Assembly: GCA_028554755.1 (NCBI GenBank)
Contig: JAPTOF010000012.1
Coordinates: 3,575,001 to 3,639,000 of the forward strand
DNA: 64,000 nt
Source: Cordia subcordata
Lineage: Eukaryota; Streptophyta; Magnoliopsida; Boraginales; Cordiaceae
Direction of reading: 5' to 3'
This document shows, in pieces, positions 1 through 9,315 of the stretch. The notes beneath the pieces are model-generated. The model was not told where the DNA came from. It saw only the letters and a program-made list of their open reading frames with translations, and did not search any database. Position 1 is the stretch's first letter, and the number at the start of each line of letters is the position of its first letter. Both the position numbers and the translations under genes were made by a program.

Positions 1-157
1 CTAGGGGCATATTTGGTCAGGCTTCTTTGATCACAGCAACAATAACGTCACCAATATGAGCATATCGACGATTACTAGCTCCTATGATTCGAATACACAT
101 CAATTCTCGAGCCCCGCTGTTATCCGCTACATTTAAATGGGTCTGAGGTTGAATCAT
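1..157 (-). pseudogene. rpl14: Plastid rpl14 fragment (ribosomal protein uL14), broken
   Basis: The minus strand starts at an ATG at 155-157 and encodes the conserved N-terminus of plastid ribosomal protein L14 ([20 protein letters not shown] and onward). In plastids this protein belongs to the large ribosomal subunit. Here codon 47, normally valine in the motif KEAVPN, reads TGA (positions 17-19), so translation would stop after 46 residues. The rest of the gene lies beyond the left end of the window. It is part of the decayed plastid insert, with rpl16 directly upstream on the same strand as in plastomes. It cannot make a full protein unless the window edge hides something unexpected. Confidence 0.9.
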
Positions 158-282
158 ATCATTTTTGAATCTGTTATTTCAATGCAAAGGACGAAGAAAA
201 AAAAAAGAAATATTGTTTGTCTAAAAAAGAAACCTGCGATTTTTTGTCATCCCCAAGACCCACTTCTCTTGGTTCTACATTT

Positions 283-1735
283 TTATCCCGAAATAATGAA
301 TTGAGTTCGTATAGGCATTTTGGATGCTACTATTGAAATATCCCTTCTAGCTATATTTTCTGTTACTCCACTCATTTCATAGAGTATTCGACCTGGTTAA
401 CAGCTACCCAATATTCAGGAGATCTTTTCCCCGAACCCATACGAGTTTCTGCGGGTCTTAGTGTAACTGGTTTGTCTGGAAAAATACGTACCCATATCTT
501 TCCGCCACGACGTACATTTCGTGTCATTGCTCGTCGACCTGCTTCTATTTGTCTAGATGTGATCCAAGCGGGTTCAAGTGCCTGAAGAGCATATTTACCG
601 AAACAAATATGATTACCTCGATAAGATATTCCCTTCATTCTTCCTCTATGTTGTTTACGGAATCTGGTTCTTTTGGGGTTATAGTTGATGGTTGTTTCTG
701 AATTCCACCTCTACTACAGAACCGGACGTGAGAGTTTCTTCTCATCCAGCTCCTCGCGAAGAAATAAAAGATAAGAAATAAAAGATAAAAGGATTCAAAA
801 ACATTTAATTAGAATTAAGATATAATCTTAATTAAGATATACATGTATTTATTTTATTGAATAATACATTCCATCGGTCGATTCTTTGAGATTTCATCGA
901 ATCTAATCTATTAGTAATTTGTATATCTTGTTTGAATAGATAACTAAACATTTTATTTTTCTATTTTAGAAATAATATTGTTTTTTATAATGTTTTAACA
1001 AATCTTTATTTTGTTTTGCACCTATCGTATTGCCCCAAATTTAGCAATTCAAAAAAAGAAAGTTTTCGCGGGCGAATATTTACTCTTTCAATCTCTATTT
1101 CATTTGTAGGGTTAGCTCGCGACTTCTTAGAATAGATGAATTGATTTCCGGTTCATTCCGCCATCCCGACCAGTGAATCATTAAGATTCATTTTTGAATC
1201 AAATCTTTTGCATTCACAGGTTCCATCGTTCCCATCACTTCTTATTTAATGGTTAGGTCTGAATTTTACAATGGAGCTAATGATGAAATTCAATTTATTC
1301 TTGAGTCAATTTTCTCAGTCTTTATTGGCTCAAGCTCTTGGCTTTTGATTTATAAGAAAATTCATTCAATTATGTTATGGATGAATCGAGTCATGCTTTA
1401 TTACACTGCCTTTTATGAGATGCCTCATAGACCTTACATATTGGAATTATATATCATTGATATTCTTTTTCTCTCTTTCTCTCATACTTCCGTTTATCCA
1501 TATCCTTTTTCTCTATTTTGCTTTACAATTTAGAATCAGATTCATTTTTTGTTTATGCCAAAAAAATTTCAGTTGCTACAAAGATATGATCAAAATATCA
1601 TATCTTGACTGGTTCTTTAGATCCAAATAATGTGAAGTGATGAGTTGGCTATTAGTTCTATAGTTATTAGTTTATACTGTGGGGCTGATTTTAATCCTAA
1701 CCCTAAAAAAAACCAACAAGTCACACACTAAGCAT
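283..1735 (-). pseudogene. rpl16: Plastid rpl16 copy with group II intron, frameshifted
   Basis: This is a nuclear copy of the plastid gene for large-subunit protein L16. The characteristic 9-bp exon 1 (ATGCTTAGT) is at 1727-1735. The group II intron runs from 1726 to 678 and begins with the expected GTGTGACTTG. Exon 2 starts at 677 and encodes [20 protein letters not shown] and onward. An open frame of 88 codons (372-638) covers the middle. A 4-bp deletion after SPEYWVAV, near 396-405, shifts the frame, so the normal C-terminus (matching sequence continues to a stop at 283-285) is lost. A plastid group II intron would not be expected to splice from a nuclear transcript, so the copy is doubly inactive. 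Confidence 0.9.
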
Positions 1736-1869
1736 AGCAATTATATCAAATAAATGGTCAATCAAATTTTTATTCAACCCTATAGAATTAAGAAATGGAC
1801 GAGTTTTTCTTTTTTTCTTCCACTCTTTGGATAGAAGGAAAAGACAAGTAAAAGTTTATTTTATTATTA

Positions 1870-2519
1870 CTAATATATAAATTTCCAAATTTTTATACCT
1901 AATACCCCATAGATAGTTCGAATCAGTATAGGAACAATAATCAATTTTAGCTCGAATGGTTTGTAGGGAACCCTACCTTCTCGATCCATTCGACACGTGC
2001 TATTTCTTTTCCGTCAATACGCCCCGCAATTTGTACTTGAATTCCTTTTGTATCCGCTTGTTCGATTAATTCAATAGCTTTTTTCATTGCTTTTCTAAAT
2101 GAAACTCTGTTCTTTAATTGTCCGGCTATAAATTCTGCAAGAATATTAGGGTTTCCATAAGGTTTTGCAATTCTTGTGATAGCAATATTAAGTTTTCGGT
2201 TCACACAATTAAATTCTTTTTGTAAATTTGTCTGTAATTCTTTGATTCCTCGCGGTCGACTTTTGATTAATAGTTTTGGAAATCCCATAAAGATTATGAC
2301 CTGGATCAGATTGATTCTTTTTTGAATCTCTATACATGCAATTCCCTCAACCCCAGAGGACATTCTCATATTTTTTTGTACATAATTCTTGATACAATCT
2401 CTTATTTTTTGATCTTCTTGTAGACCCTCAGAATAATTTTTTGGTTGGGCAAACCAAAGGGAATGATGACCTTGGGTTGTACCAAGTCTGAAACCAAGTG
2501 GATTTATTTTTTGTCCCAT
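1870..2519 (-). pseudogene. rps3: Plastid rps3 copy, frameshifted near the C-terminus
   Basis: The start is the ATG at 2517-2519, giving [20 protein letters not shown], the typical N-terminus of plastid small-subunit protein S3. About 185 residues read cleanly, including the KH-type region and the segment [15 protein letters not shown]. At the motif EWIREGRVP one base is missing, changing the tail to [14 protein letters not shown] and a stop at 1947. A second single-base loss follows shortly after. Recognisable S3 sequence continues out of frame to about 1870. Intact plastid S3 is usually about 218 residues. It overlaps the rpl22 copy by 16 bp, as plastid rps3 and rpl22 commonly do. It is a decayed member of the plastid insert. 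Confidence 0.9.
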
Positions 2520-2970
2520 ATTCCCCAACTACTATACATATCATGATACGCCATAGCTGTATATTTATTTTTCCATTTAGGTTTTTTTAACGAATCTATC
2601 TCTACATATTCATCATCTAAAGATATATCTTTCATTACAATAGTTATATGACAGGTAGGTCTTTTTATCGGATAACTACGCCCTTTAGCTCGAGGTTTGA
2701 ATTTCTTTACGATGCTACCCTCGTTGACTTCCCCTTGACTAATAACTAAATTGGCTTCGTTGGAATCCATATTGTAACTATCATTTGCGGCTGCTGAATA
2801 AACTAATTTAAAGTTGGGATAACATGCTCGATAGGGCATGAGCTCTAGTATCATAAGTGTTTCCTCGTAGGAACGTCCACGAATTCGATCAATTACTCTT
2901 CGTGCTTTGTCAGCAGACATGGATATATGTCGACCTAAAGCATATACTTCTTTTTTTTCTTCTTTAGCAT
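2504..2970 (-). pseudogene. rpl22: Plastid rpl22 copy, frameshifted near the start
   Basis: This is a copy of the plastid gene for large-subunit protein L22. The 138-codon frame from an internal ATG at 2918-2920 ([20 protein letters not shown]) to the stop at 2504 contains the conserved core, including [20 protein letters not shown]. The normal start is at 2968-2970, about 17 codons further upstream. Between the two starts, the poly-A stretch that encodes lysines has lost one base, so the native start leads into an early TAG. Only an N-terminally truncated product could be translated, and there is no reason to expect expression. Neighbouring rps3 and rps19 copies are broken too. Confidence 0.88.
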
Positions 2971-3032
2971 AAGGTTTGCCTCCTACTAATGAATCATAAG
3001 CATCTATATAGATTTTTTTGAATATTAACTAC

Positions 3033-3312
3033 TTAACGACGAGATCTATTATCGCTTTTGGCATGTCCTCAGAAATTTAAAGTAGGTGCGAATTCTCCCA
3101 ATTTGTGGCCTACCATACGATCTGTTATATAAACAGGCAAATGCTTCTTCCCATTATGGATAGCAATAGTATGGCCAATCATTGTGGGTATAATGGTAGA
3201 AGCCCGGGACCAAGTTACTATCATTTTTTTTTCTTCTTTTGTGTTAAGCTTATCAATTTTTTTTAATAAATGGTTGGCTACGAAATGATTTTTTTTTTAG
3301 TGAACATGTCAT
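3033..3312 (-). pseudogene. rps19: Plastid rps19 copy with frameshift and CGA-to-TGA stop
   Basis: Minus-strand sequence from the ATG at 3310-3312 to the stop at 3033-3035 corresponds to plastid small-subunit protein S19, which is normally about 92 residues. The best-preserved part reads [20 protein letters not shown] and later [16 protein letters not shown]. Codons after TLNF should be an arginine CGA. Here they read TGA at 3069-3071, followed by the normal tail GHAKSDNRSRR. Near the start, the A run has gained a base (ten instead of nine), which shifts the frame. The third codon, CGT in plastids, is TGT here. The two C-to-T changes at CpG sites fit deamination of methylated nuclear DNA. Confidence 0.9.
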
Positions 3313-3383
3313 AGCTTACTCCTATTTTGTTTTTGTTTTTGTTTTTGTAAATAAAGACGAAGAAATAAATTCGATTTTCTCTC

Positions 3384-4190
3384 CTATTTACTACGACGAC
3401 GAAGAATCAAATTATCACTATATTTCTTCCTTTTTCTACTTCTTCTTCCAAGTGCAGGATAACCCCAAGGGGTTGTGGGTTTTTTTCTACCAATTGGGGC
3501 TCTCCCTTCACCACCCCCATGGGGATGGTCTACATGGTTCATAACTACTCCTCTTACTACAGGACGCTTACCTAGCCAACGCTTAGATCCGGCTCTACCC
3601 AAACTTTTCTGGTTCACCCCAACAATACCCACTTGTCCGATCGTTTGAGCGCTTTTGGATATCAAACGGACCTCTCCGTAAGGTAATTTTAATGTGGCCG
3701 ATTTCCCCTCTTTGCAATCGGTTTCACTACAAAGACCACGCTCTAGCTAATTGTCCACCCTTTCCAAGTGTGATTTCTATGTTATGTATGGCCATGCCTA
3801 AGGGTATATCGATTGAAGTAGATTCTTCTTTTTGATCAATCAAAACCCCTTCCCAAACTGTACAAGCTTTTTCCAAAGCATACGGCTTTCTGGATGTAGA
3901 TGATGATATCTATACAGATGGATCTTATCGTACAATAAAGTACCACATGGGTGGATATATATGAATCCAAATCTGCCGAATCACTCATGTTATGATCTTC
4001 TACATCCTAGGTCTTCCCGTTCCGTTATCTGGCTTATGTTCTTCATGTAGCATTCAGACCGAATGACTCTATGAAATTACGTCGATACTTCCACATATTA
4101 TGGGTAACGTAGGAGACATCTCTATTTTTTCCCCCGGGAATCTTTAGAATTACCACTACTTAGCTTTCAATTCGCCTCTGATCGAAGACT
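3384..4190 (-). pseudogene. rpl2: Plastid rpl2 exon 2 and 3' part of its intron, broken
   Basis: Exon 2 of plastid rpl2 (large-subunit protein L2) lies at 3384 to about 3812. The last 93 codons (3384-3665) are open and hold the hallmark [20 protein letters not shown] and the terminal [11 protein letters not shown]. Upstream of 3665 the frame is lost by small deletions and substitutions in the stretch that should read [20 protein letters not shown]. One codon is also missing near ISKNCSATVGQ. From 3813 to about 4190 the sequence matches the 3' part of the plastid rpl2 group II intron. Exon 1 is absent because the plastid insert ends here. It cannot encode L2. Confidence 0.88.
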
Positions 4191-4228
4191 TTATATAAGC
4201 AGTGGGAGCAATCTAATTGCTTAAGTTA

Positions 4229-4840
4229 ATGCTCATTAAGTCTCATATTATCAAAAGAATTCGAGGTTCTATTGCTGATTGTGATAAAGTTAAAGGCTTT
4301 ATGAAAGCTGTTGAGGATTAGTTTCTAAAATCTGATAAGGTATTGGCTAGCGCCCTAATGAAAAAGCTTTCGAGCATGAAGTTTGACAATTCCAAGAGTG
4401 TGCGTGAGTACACAGTGGAAATAAGGGATGCCTCTGCTTAACTAAACTCTTTGAAAGTTGAGTTCTCTGAGTCATTTCTTGTCACATTTGTTCTTAACTC
4501 TCTTCCTAATAAATATGAACCATTTAAGATCTCTTATAATACACATAAGGAAAATTGTTCTATTAATGAGCTTTTAGCTATGTGTGTTCAAGAGGAAGAA
4601 AGGTTAAACCATGAGAAGCTAGAAAGTGCTCATTTAGTGACTCATGCAAAAGGAAATGGAAAAAAAGATAAATATGTTCCCAAAGTACAGAAAGATGGAG
4701 AAACACACATGATGCATAAAGGAGAAGATACGCAATGTTTCTTCTGCAAGAAAAAGGGACACTTGAAGAAAAACTGTCTAAAATACAAGAAATGGATCGA
4801 AAAGAAAGGTACATATATCTTTTGCATCTTTTCAATCTCT
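4229..4840 (+). pseudogene. copia gag remnant with zinc knuckle
   Basis: The frame starting at 4229 reads a UBN2-type copia gag: LIKSHIIKRIRGSIADCDKV, then KLSSMKFDNSKSVREYTVEI and SLPNKYEPFKISYNTHKENC. In-frame stops occur at about 4319 (TAG after KAVED) and 4439 (TAA after DASA). The longest open part, 4451-4849, ends with a CCHC zinc knuckle CFFCKKKGHLKKNC at 4736-4777, which in active elements binds RNA in the virus-like particle. The N-terminal portion of gag is absent. This is non-functional transposon debris. Confidence 0.85.
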
Positions 4841-6530
4841 TTTAGTTGATGCTCCTAATAATACATGGTGGATTGATTTTGAATGCACAATATATATTGT
4901 TACTATCTTGCAGGGCTTCCTAAACCTTAGGAATCCGAAAAGAAGGGAACAATACATCTATTCAGGAAATCAGATGCGTTTGCAGGTGAAAGATGTGGGA
5001 ACATTTAGGATGGTTTTGAAAACTATTTATGTTTTAGATTTAGACAATTGCTTTTACATTCCAAGCTTTTCTAGAAATCTAGTTTCTATTCCAAACTTAC
5101 TAAAGTTGGTTTTAGATTTAATTTCCATTACTCTGTTTTTGAAATATTCAAAAATAAAAATTTCATTGGTTTTAAAAAAATTGATTGATAATCTATATAA
5201 ACTTTCACTAGATCCCATATACGAGTGTAGTCTTTTGACTACACATGAGGATATTGTAGCAAAAGGAGTATCGTCAACGAAAGCACCTCTAAGTTGCGGC
5301 ATAGGAGATTGAGACATATCTCTGTAGAAAGAATCAAAAGATTAGTAAATAATGGAGTATTAAAAGCTTTTGATTTTTTTATACTTGTATTGGTTGCGTA
5401 AAGGGTAAGGAAACCAATAAGTCCACTAAAAGAGCTTAGAGGAGTAATTAGATACTTGAGATTATACACACAAACATATAGGGACCCTCTTTTGTTCCTC
5501 GTATAAATGGACAAAAATATTTTGTCTCATTCATTGATGACCATACAAGATATGTGTATCTCTATCTTCTGTTTGATCAATTTGAGGCTTTGAATGCCTT
5601 TAAGGTATTTAAAGCAAAAATAGATAAACAAAAGGATAAGAAAATAAAAATTGTAAGGTCAGATAGATGTGAGAAATATTATAGGAGATATATTGGAATG
5701 GGTCAAATGCCACATCCATTTGCAAAGTTCCTTCAAGAAGAAGGCATTATTGCACAACATACAATGCCTAGAACATCTCAACAAAATGGGGTGGCTAAAA
5801 GAAGGAGCCACACACTTATAGACATGGTAAGAAGCATGATGAGTAATTCTAATCTTCCTTTGAGTTTATGAAATGAAGCATTAAAAACTGCAGTTTGTGT
5901 TTTAAATAGAGTTCCATCTAAGGTAGATCCTGAGACACTTTTTGAGTTATGGAATGGATGGAAACCTAATTTAAGACATCTGTATATTTAAGGTTGTCCA
6001 ATAGACGTTAGGGTTTATAACCCGAACATAAGGAAACTGGACCCTAGAACAATTAGTGGATTCTTCATTGACTATGTAGTAAACTCAAAGGGGTCTAGAT
6101 ATTATCCCTAGCACACTCTAAGAATTGTTGAAGCTAGAAATAATAAGTTCCTTGAGGACCTTGATATCAGTGGGAGTGATATTCCTCACAAGATTAATCT
6201 TAAGGAAAATAAGGAAATCTTTGAGCCTCGAACTGGAGGATTTTGATTACTTTTCAAAATACTCCTGCAGAAGATTTTGAAGAGCAATCAAGTCAAAAAC
6301 CTCGACAAGAGGAACAAATTGCCACTGAGCCTACTATCCAAAATAATCTAAATATACAAAAAGTTGTAGGGTTAAGAAGGTCTATAAGAACAAGGAAAAT
6401 TGCTATTTCTAGCGATTTTGTAGTATACCTACAAGAGTTTAATTTTGATATTGGACTCATAGAAGATCCTGCTTCGTTTTCACAAGCCATGAGTGGGGAA
6501 AGTCCACATTATGGTACAATGCCATGAAGG
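4840..6530 (+). pseudogene. copia protease/integrase region remnant
   Basis: Scattered frames from 4840 to 5320 resemble the protease to GAG-pre-integrase interval (FYIPSFSRNLVSIPNLLKL, then DNLYKLS). The integrase core lies at about 5515-5950: FVSFIDDHTRYVYLYLLFDQ gives the first catalytic Asp (codon 5536-5538) and RSDRCEKYY gives the second (5662-5664). The third catalytic residue, Glu in the usual NGVAERRN, is Lys here (NGVAKRRS, codon AAA at 5797-5799). A TGA interrupts the frame at 5869, and further stops occur near 5988 and 6108. Integrase would be catalytically dead even if translated. The tail to about 6530 includes the linker before reverse transcriptase. Confidence 0.82.
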
Positions 6531-8232
6531 AACAGATGGAATCTATGGCTAAAAATCAAGTCTGGGATCTCATCTAATTACCTAAAATGGCAACAACCAT
6601 TGGTTGTAAATGGGTCTATAAGACCAAAACGAATGCTCATGGTAAAATTGAACGGTCTAAGGCTGGACTTGTAGCTAAAGGTTTTACTCAAAAAGAAGGC
6701 ATTAATTATCATGAGACATTTTCTCCAATTTCTAAGAAGGATTCTTTTAGAATAATTATGGCTTTAGTAGCTCATTTTGACTTAGGGCTTGTTTGGATTG
6801 GCTTTTTTCAAAAGCACTTTTTTAACAGCTTTTTTAGAGAAGCTGAAAATTCTGGCTTATAAAAAAAGCTGTATTTGAGCTTTTTTCAGAGTTTTAGCTT
6901 TTTTGGAAGCCAAATCAAATAATTATTGCAAATTTAATGTAACTTTTTCAGGAAAAAAATTATTTTTTCTTGAAAAAAAGCCAATCCAAATAGGCCCTTA
7001 GAGCTTTATCAAATGGATGGAAGACAACTTTCCTAAATCGGGATCTTGAGGAAGAGATATATATGATGCATCCTGAAGGTTTTTCACAAGATATTCACCT
7101 AGTTTGTAAGTTAAAGAAATCAATAGATGGACTAAACAAGCTTCTCGTCAATGGTATACAAAGTTTCACAACATTATTACCTCTGTTGGTTTTACGTAGA
7201 ACATTATTGATCAATGTGTATACCTTAAGGTTAGTGGGAGCAAATTTATGTTTTTAGTCCTATATGTTGATGACATCTTACTTGGCAAATAATGACTTGG
7301 GAATGCAACATGAAACAAAGCAATTTCTTTCTCAAAACTTTGAGATGAAGGATTTGGGTGAAGCGTCATATGTCATTGGCATAGAGATTCACAGAGATAG
7401 ATCCATGAGAATGTTAGGTCTATCTCAAAGGGCCTATATTGAAAAAGTTTTAGAAAGATTCAGAATGCAAACTTGTTTACCTACAGTAGCACCCATTGTC
7501 AAAAGGGATAAATTCAATTTAAGTTAGTGTTCTCAAAATTTTTTGGAAAGAGAAGAGATGAAAAATATACCTTATGCATCAACAATTAGTAGTCTCATGT
7601 ATGCACAAGGCCTGATATAGGATTTGCTGTCGGAATGCTTGGCAAATATCAAATTGATCCCGGCCTTAAACATTGGAAAGGAGCCAAGAAAGTGATGCGT
7701 TACCTACAAGGAACCAAGAATTACAAGCTAACACACAAGTACACCAATCAATTGGAATTGGTTAGATATTCAGATTCTGGTTTTGGTGGATGTATGGATA
7801 CAAGGAAGTCTACTTCAAGATATGTCTTCCTTTTAGCTGGGAGTGGAGCATCTTGGAAAAGCACCAAGCAAACTGTAATTGCTTCATCTATCATGGAAGT
7901 AGAATTCATTGCATGCTATGAAGTCACATCACAGGTATTATGGTTAATGAACTTCATCTCTGCATTAAAAGTTGTTGATTCAATAGCAAGGCTAATAAAG
8001 ATATAATGTGACAACTCAACTGCAGTTTTTTTTCCCTAGAAATGATAAAAGTGGGAGTCGCAGCAAGCATATCAATATTAAGTACCTTGTTGTAAGAGAC
8101 CATGTTAAGAAGCATGAGGTAGATATCTAACATATTAGTACTGAGCTAATGATTATAGATCCCATGAATAAAGGATTGCCGACTAAAGGGTATAAGAGTC
8201 ATATGGATTGTATGGGACTTGTTAGTTCATAA
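6530..8232 (+). pseudogene. copia reverse transcriptase and RNase H remnant
   Basis: The reverse transcriptase starts near 6530 (GCKWVYKTKTNAHGKIERSK, then KGFTQKEGINYHETFSPISK). It is interrupted at 6785-6997 by a MITE and resumes with IYMMHPEGF. The catalytic YVDD box is still present at 7263-7274, although a TAA follows a few codons later in that frame. The segment FEMKDLGEASYVIGIEIHRD is well conserved. RNase H follows: MRYLQGTKNYKLTHKYT, a diverged YSDSGFGGCMDTRKSTSRYV and the terminal MNKGLPTKGYKSHMDCMGL, ending at a stop at 8230-8232. Several frameshifts and stops make it inactive. Confidence 0.85.
6785..6997. mobile_element. Tourist-like MITE (copy 1) nested in copia RT
   Basis: A 213-bp insertion splits the copia reverse transcriptase exactly between its DLE and LYQMD codons. 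It starts GGGCTTGTTTGGATTGGC and ends with the near-inverted GCCAATCCAAATAGGCCC. It is flanked by a 3-bp TTA duplication (6782-6784 and 6998-7000). TTA duplications with such termini fit PIF/Harbinger-type Tourist MITEs. The host reading frame gives an independent check of the boundaries. A second copy of the same family lies at 15378-15606. Confidence 0.85.
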
Positions 8233-8900
8233 TTGAGTTTATTGGTGCTTCTTTATGTATTTACATGCCCACATTATTTAGTCTTTTATAATAAAATGAC
8301 ATATTTTTGTGCACATAAAGTATATATCATGTATAAGTAAGGATCTTGAATGACTTATAAGGATATCACTCGTGAAGTACCCAATTGAAGAGAATTATGC
8401 ATGTAACATATGGAAAGAAGTATTCAATATTAAAGGATATGACCGTCATGGTTCATGTATTGAAGCTCTTTGTTAGAGTGGGAGTGTACCATGATTAGAG
8501 TCTTTTGGACATAATTAAGTTGTGTGTCACCAATTTAATCATTTGATTATGCTATGTGGGCCCTGTGGGAGAATGTAAACAGGCTCACTGGTTAAATCAA
8601 ATTAGTAAAATTATTTTTTGGTGAATTAAGGGTAATTATCTGAGATAATTATTTTTGGTGATAAATCCAAAATTGAGATAATTATCTAAGTAAATATGTT
8701 ATTGATAAGTCCAAATATTGAGATAAATGTTAATCATGGATAAGAATAAATATATTTTGAGATAGGGATAAGCTTCCTTGATGGGAGGAAGAAATTATGT
8801 CAAACTCTTAAAGTCTATTTGTAAGGTTCTTAGACTAGTCTATAAATATCCTGTTGTTATCATCAAATCAAGGCATCAAAAGTTCCTGACATATGTCAAA

Positions 8901-9033
8901 AGACACCTATATTTGAGAGTTGAGAGTAGTGAGGTTGTGAGATTCATAAGGAGGTGATACTTGAACAAGAAGACACCTATATTTGAGAGTAGGGAGGTTG
9001 TGAGATTCATAAGGAGATGATACTTGAACAAGA
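8901..9033. repeat. Tandem duplication, 70 + 63 bp
   Basis: Two adjacent copies both start AGACACCTATATTTGAGAGT and end TGATACTTGAACAAGA (8901-8970 and 8971-9033). Copy 1 has a 7-bp internal extra TGAGAGT, and copies otherwise differ at only a few positions, so the duplication is fairly recent. It lies downstream of the TATA-like box in the probable copia LTR. Confidence 0.85.
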
Positions 9034-9040
9034 ATGACTG

Positions 9041-9314
9041 GAGGTAAGTGTGATTTATTTTTTGCTTATTAATTTCTTTTATCATAATATGCTTACATGA
9101 AAAAGATCATAACTACTGAATTTCTATAAAATTTTATATTTAACCAGTAGATTCTTCTTTTTAGGGTCAAAATTAGCTAGAGGTAAGTATGATTTATTTT
9201 CCACTTATTAATTTGTTTTATCATACTATGCTTACATCAAAAAGATCATAACTACTGAATTTCTATATAATTTTATATTTAACCAGTAGATTCTTCTTTT
9301 TAGGGTCAAAATTT
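9041..9314 (+). repeat. Tandem duplication of an intron-like 139-bp module
   Basis: Two copies (about 9041-9179 and 9180-9314) share more than 90 percent of positions by eye. Each begins GAG|GTAAGT and contains TTCTTCTTTTTAG|GGTCAA, which are good plant donor and acceptor consensus sequences. The enclosed intervals (9044-9164 and 9183-9303) are both exactly 121 bp and leave an 18-bp block, 9165-9182, between them. Whether these are spliced is unknown. No coding sequence is recognisable on either side. Confidence 0.75.
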
Positions 9315-9315
9315 A

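Larger units (their letters stand above)
1..4190. other. Nuclear insertion of plastid DNA (NUPT), rpl14 to rpl2 intron
   Basis: About 4.2 kb matches the plastid S10-type ribosomal-protein cluster in order and orientation: rpl14 start, rpl16 with its group II intron, rps3, rpl22, rps19, rpl2 exon 2 and the 3' part of the rpl2 intron, all on the minus strand. Every gene carries at least one frameshift or in-frame stop, so this is not functional plastid DNA. The left edge lies outside the window. The right edge is near 4180-4215, where plastid-like sequence gives way to copia gag sequence. Plastid identity rests on recognising the conserved proteins. The exact right junction needs alignment to a plastome. 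Confidence 0.93.
4200..9315 (+). mobile_element. Degenerate Ty1/copia LTR retrotransposon, 5'-truncated
   Basis: The order gag, zinc knuckle, pre-integrase, integrase, reverse transcriptase, RNase H on the plus strand is that of a Ty1/copia element. The 5' LTR and the N-terminal part of gag are missing: recognisable gag starts near 4229, immediately after the plastid insert. All coding domains contain stops or frameshifts, and a MITE is nested in the reverse transcriptase. The likely 3' LTR starts near 8485 after the purine-rich AGAGTGGGAG. With no second LTR for comparison, the 3' boundary (about 9315) is an estimate and no target duplication can be assigned. Confidence 0.88.
8485..9315 (+). 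mobile_element. Probable 3' LTR region of the copia element
   Basis: After the end of RNase H (8232), a purine-rich tract AGAGTGGGAG (8475-8484) is followed by TGTACCATG at 8485, the expected polypurine tract and TG start of a 3' LTR. A TATA-like TATAAATATC at 8841-8850 would lie in the LTR promoter. The rest contains two tandem duplications (8901-9033 and 9041-9314). No second LTR exists here, so the right end is not fixed. The tandem repeats could be LTR sequence or flanking host sequence. Confidence 0.5.

Noticed and set aside
1249..1630. Plus-strand ORFs in the rpl16 intron region
   Set aside because: They lie antisense to a plastid group II intron, are hydrophobic by AT-rich composition and have no conserved domain.
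1..4190. Functional plastid DNA or assembly contamination
   Set aside because: Each gene has disabling changes and the block joins nuclear retrotransposon sequence. Real plastid contamination would have intact frames.
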